Positions 62,335 to 64,000 of a stretch of 64,000 bases of DNA are shown piece by piece. The DNA is from Sphingomonas sp. TDK1 (GTDB taxonomy: Bacteria; Pseudomonadota; Alphaproteobacteria; Sphingomonadales; Sphingomonadaceae): contig NZ_LXVY01000045.1 of NCBI RefSeq assembly GCF_001650735.1, positions 1 through 64,000 on the forward strand, in the 5' to 3' direction. Each line of letters begins with the position of its first letter. Positions within the stretch are counted from its first letter, which is position 1. Position numbers and translations under genes: made by a program. Under the pieces are notes generated by a model. The model was not told the DNA's origin and searched no databases. It saw only the letters and a program-made list of their open reading frames with translations.

Positions 62335-63366
62335 ATGACCATCTCCTCCACGATCGGCGCCGAGCGCCTGGCGCGACGCATGGCGCGCGGTTGCGAATTC
62401 CTGGGCAGCGAGGTTGCGATCCTCTGCGGCGCGATGTCGTGGGTGTCGGAACGCAATCTGGTCGCCGCCATTTCCAATGCCGGCGGTTTCGGCATGATCG
62501 CCTGTGGCGCGATGAGCCCCGAACTGCTCGACGCGGAAATCGCCGCGACCAAGGCGCTCACCGCCAAGCCGTTCGGCGTCAATCTGATCACCATGCACCC
62601 GCAGCTGTTCGACCTGATCGAGGTCTGCGCGCGGCACGAGGTCGGCCATGTCGTGCTTGCGGGCGGCCTGCCGCCGGCGGGTTCGCTCGACGCCATCAAG
62701 GGCCGGGGCGCCAAGCTGATCTGCTTCGCGCCGGCGCTCAGCCTGGCCAAGAAGCTGATCCGCTCGGGCGTCGACGCGCTGATCGTCGAAGGCATGGAGG
62801 CCGGCGGCCATATCGGCCCGGTCTCCACCAGCGTGCTCGCGCAGGAAATCCTGCCCGAGGTGGCGGAGCAGGTTCCCGTCTTCGTGGCGGGCGGCATCGG
62901 CCGCGGCGAAGCGATCGCCGGCTATCTCGACATGGGTGCGGCGGGCGTGCAGCTGGGCACGCGGTTCGCGGCGGCGACCGAGAGCATCGCCCATCCCAAT
63001 TTCAAGAAGGCGTTCATCCGCGCCTCCGCCCGCGACGCGATCACCAGCGTGCAGATCGATCCGCGCCTGCCGGTGATCCCGGTCCGCGCGCTCAAGAACG
63101 CCGGCGGGGAAGCCTTTATCGTCAAGCAGCGCGAAGTGGCGCAGGCTCTGGACGAGGGCGGCGTGGCGATGGCCGAGGCGCAGTTGCAGATCGAGCATTA
63201 TTGGGCCGGCGCGCTGCGCCGCGCGGTGATCGACGGCGATGTCGAGCATGGCAGCGTGATGGCGGGCCAGTCGGTCGGCATGGTCACCAAGGAAGAGCCG
63301 GTCGCGACGATCATCGAGACGCTGATGGCCGAAGCGGCGCATGCGCTGGAGAAGCGCGCGGCGTAA
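62335..63366 (+). CDS. Nitronate monooxygenase-like flavoprotein
   Basis: A 343-residue FMN-dependent TIM-barrel oxidoreductase of the nitronate monooxygenase / 2-nitropropane dioxygenase family. It has GAMSWVSERNLVAAISNAGGFGMIACG (about residues 32-58), KPFGVNLITMHP, VEGMEAGGHIG (with the family His) and FVAGGIGRGEAIAGYLDMGAAGVQLGTRFAA. Members oxidise propionate 3-nitronate or act as quinone reductases, and the real substrate here is unknown. It lies between lysC and ptsP. Confidence 0.88.
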   Translation: MTISSTIGAERLARRMARGCEFLGSEVAILCGAMSWVSERNLVAAISNAGGFGMIACGAMSPELLDAEIAATKALTAKPFGVNLITMHPQLFDLIEVCARHEVGHVVLAGGLPPAGSLDAIKGRGAKLICFAPALSLAKKLIRSGVDALIVEGMEAGGHIGPVSTSVLAQEILPEVAEQVPVFVAGGIGRGEAIAGYLDMGAAGVQLGTRFAAATESIAHPNFKKAFIRASARDAITSVQIDPRLPVIPVRALKNAGGEAFIVKQREVAQALDEGGVAMAEAQLQIEHYWAGALRRAVIDGDVEHGSVMAGQSVGMVTKEEPVATIIETLMAEAAHALEKRAA

Positions 63367-63376
63367 GGCTCTAATT

Positions 63377-63400
63377 CCTCCCCCCGCCTGCTGGGGGAGG
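63377..63400. repeat. CTCCCC/GGGGAG hairpin
   Basis: CCTCCCCC (63377-63384) and GGGGGAGG (63393-63400) form a perfect stem with an eight-base loop, ten bases after the end of the flavoprotein gene. It is like the other GC hairpins at 3998, 11349 and 46644. It may act as terminator of that gene. Confidence 0.5.
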
Positions 63401-63444
63401 GGGACCTGGTGGTGCCCGGGAGGATACGCTTTCCGCGCTTTTGC

Positions 63445-63472
63445 TGCGCACCCGGCTTGGCGGGGGTGCGCA
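63445..63472. terminator. Hairpin upstream of ptsP
   Basis: TGCGCACCC (63445-63453) and GGGTGCGCA (63464-63472) form a perfect nine-base stem with a ten-base loop, ending 20 bases before the ptsP ATG. It may end the upstream transcript or lie in the ptsP leader. Confidence 0.35.
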
Positions 63473-63492
63473 CAATCTGTTACCGCTGACAT

Positions 63493-64000
63493 ATGGCCTT
63501 GACCGCAGCCGCCTCCGCCCGAGAAATCCTCACCCGCCTGCACGACCTGATGGCGAAACGGCTGCCGGTCCAGTCGAAGCTCAACGCCGTCGTCAACATC
63601 ATCGGCGAAGCGCTGCACAGCGAGGTCTGCTCGATCTACCTGCTGCGCGAAGGCGTGCTGGAGCTGTTCGCGACGCGGGGGCTGGCACAGGAAGCCGTGC
63701 ACGTCACCAAGCTGGGGCTGGGCGAGGGGCTTGTCGGCACGATCGCCGCGCATGTCGAGACGCTCAACCTCGACGAGGCGACCAGCCACCCCAATTTCGT
63801 CCATAATCCCGAGACGGGCGAGGACCGTTTCCACAGCTTCGCGGGCGTGCCGATCATCCGGCGCGAACGGGCGGTGGGCGTGCTCGCCGTCCAGCATGTC
63901 GATCCGCGGCGCTATGCCGATATCGAGATCGAGGCGCTGCAGACCGTCGCGATGGTGCTTTCCGAGCTGATCGCCAATGCCGAACTGATCGATGCGGCGG
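63493..64000 (+). CDS. ptsP: Phosphoenolpyruvate-protein phosphotransferase PtsP (EI-Ntr), 5' part
   Basis: The first 169 residues of a protein cut by the window end. They form a GAF domain: AREILTRLHDLMAKRLP, NIIGEALHSEVCSIYLLREG, LGLGEGLVGTIAAHVETLNL, HPNFVHNPETGEDRFHSFAGVPIIRRE and VGVLAVQHVDPRRYADIEIEALQTVAMVLSELI. This is the sensor domain at the N-terminus of EI-Ntr, which feeds phosphate to NPr and EIIA-Ntr in nitrogen and potassium control. The gene order with lysC is typical of alphaproteobacteria. The kinase part is beyond the window. Confidence 0.9.
   Translation, partial: MALTAAASAREILTRLHDLMAKRLPVQSKLNAVVNIIGEALHSEVCSIYLLREGVLELFATRGLAQEAVHVTKLGLGEGLVGTIAAHVETLNLDEATSHPNFVHNPETGEDRFHSFAGVPIIRRERAVGVLAVQHVDPRRYADIEIEALQTVAMVLSELIANAELIDAA

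Noticed and set aside
60910..63897. A 995-codon open frame antisense to lysC and the nitronate monooxygenase-like gene
   Set aside because: It lies entirely opposite well-supported genes and reads as His/Asp/Arg-rich shadow sequence with no domain.

Overview
The window looks like a 64 kb stretch of chromosome from a GC-rich alphaproteobacterium of the order Sphingomonadales, probably Sphingomonas or a close relative. The signs are a crtY-crtI-crtB carotenoid set, two secreted proteins with PEPxxWA-CTERM tails, large TonB-dependent receptors, a COQ9-family protein, an alphaproteobacterial hisC-tyrA pair divergent from metX-metW, and lysC close to ptsP. Nearly all of it is densely packed housekeeping sequence with genes overlapping by 1-4 bases. 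I see no CRISPR array, prophage, complete insertion sequence or rRNA operon. One tRNA gene (Leu, anticodon GAG) is present.

Layout. 1-3.2 kb: the first codons of an unknown minus-strand gene, a 443-base gene-free stretch with an unexplained hairpin, two small secreted proteins, an MFS transporter and a small monooxygenase. 3.2-7.2 kb: a TSUP permease, prs, gltX and a TonB-type energy transducer. 7.25-11.8 kb: a compact riboflavin operon (a small membrane protein, ribD, ribE, a RibBA-like gene whose GTP cyclohydrolase II half looks dead, ribH, a GNAT) ending in a membrane protein that carries an in-frame palindromic repeat. 11.75-18.2 kb: an Old Yellow Enzyme, a DMT exporter, COQ9, and a three-gene block (CaiB/BaiF CoA-transferase, GNAT, glutaryl-CoA dehydrogenase) that probably activates and oxidises glutarate. 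17.3-19.8 kb: hemC-hemD and a mitofilin-like membrane protein. 19.9-21.9 kb: tsaD-gpsA. 21.9-26.6 kb: pirin, metW-metX, then hisC-tyrA. 26.6-30.4 kb: a small conserved protein, an Atm1-type ABC exporter, an alpha/beta hydrolase and a TlpA-like lipoprotein. 30.4-35 kb: argH, a small lipoprotein, lysA, a siroheme synthase with a methyltransferase stub, and a CorA/ZntB transporter. 35.1-39.7 kb: an FMN reductase, an M28 peptidase and a TonB-dependent receptor. 39.8-45.1 kb: tRNA-Leu, a MATE exporter, a zinc-ribbon protein, ftsE-ftsX, a YdcF protein and plsC. 45.1-49.4 kb: crtB, a LOG-family gene, crtI and crtY. 49.8-54.5 kb: a second TonB-dependent receptor, divergent from a sterol-desaturase-like hydroxylase, a DUF2141 protein and a MipA-like protein. 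54.7-58.4 kb: two PEPxxWA-CTERM proteins either side of a TPP-riboswitch-controlled thiC. 58.4-64 kb: ung, a secreted jelly-roll protein, DUF1810, ubiG, lysC, a nitronate monooxygenase-like enzyme and the 5' end of ptsP.

The genes make mostly cofactors (riboflavin, heme, siroheme, thiamine, ubiquinone), amino acids (Met, Lys, Arg, His/Tyr) and the cell envelope. I did not find a clearly new multi-gene system. The best leads are smaller: the LOG gene coupled to crtB, the RibB protein with a cysteine-free cyclohydrolase half, the siroheme synthase with a methyltransferase remnant, the argH start region (a possible ATC start inside a divergent gene), a perfect 18-base palindrome between a receptor and a hydroxylase, a perfect CtrA-type box before a secreted PEP-CTERM gene, and a repeat element that has become protein-coding.
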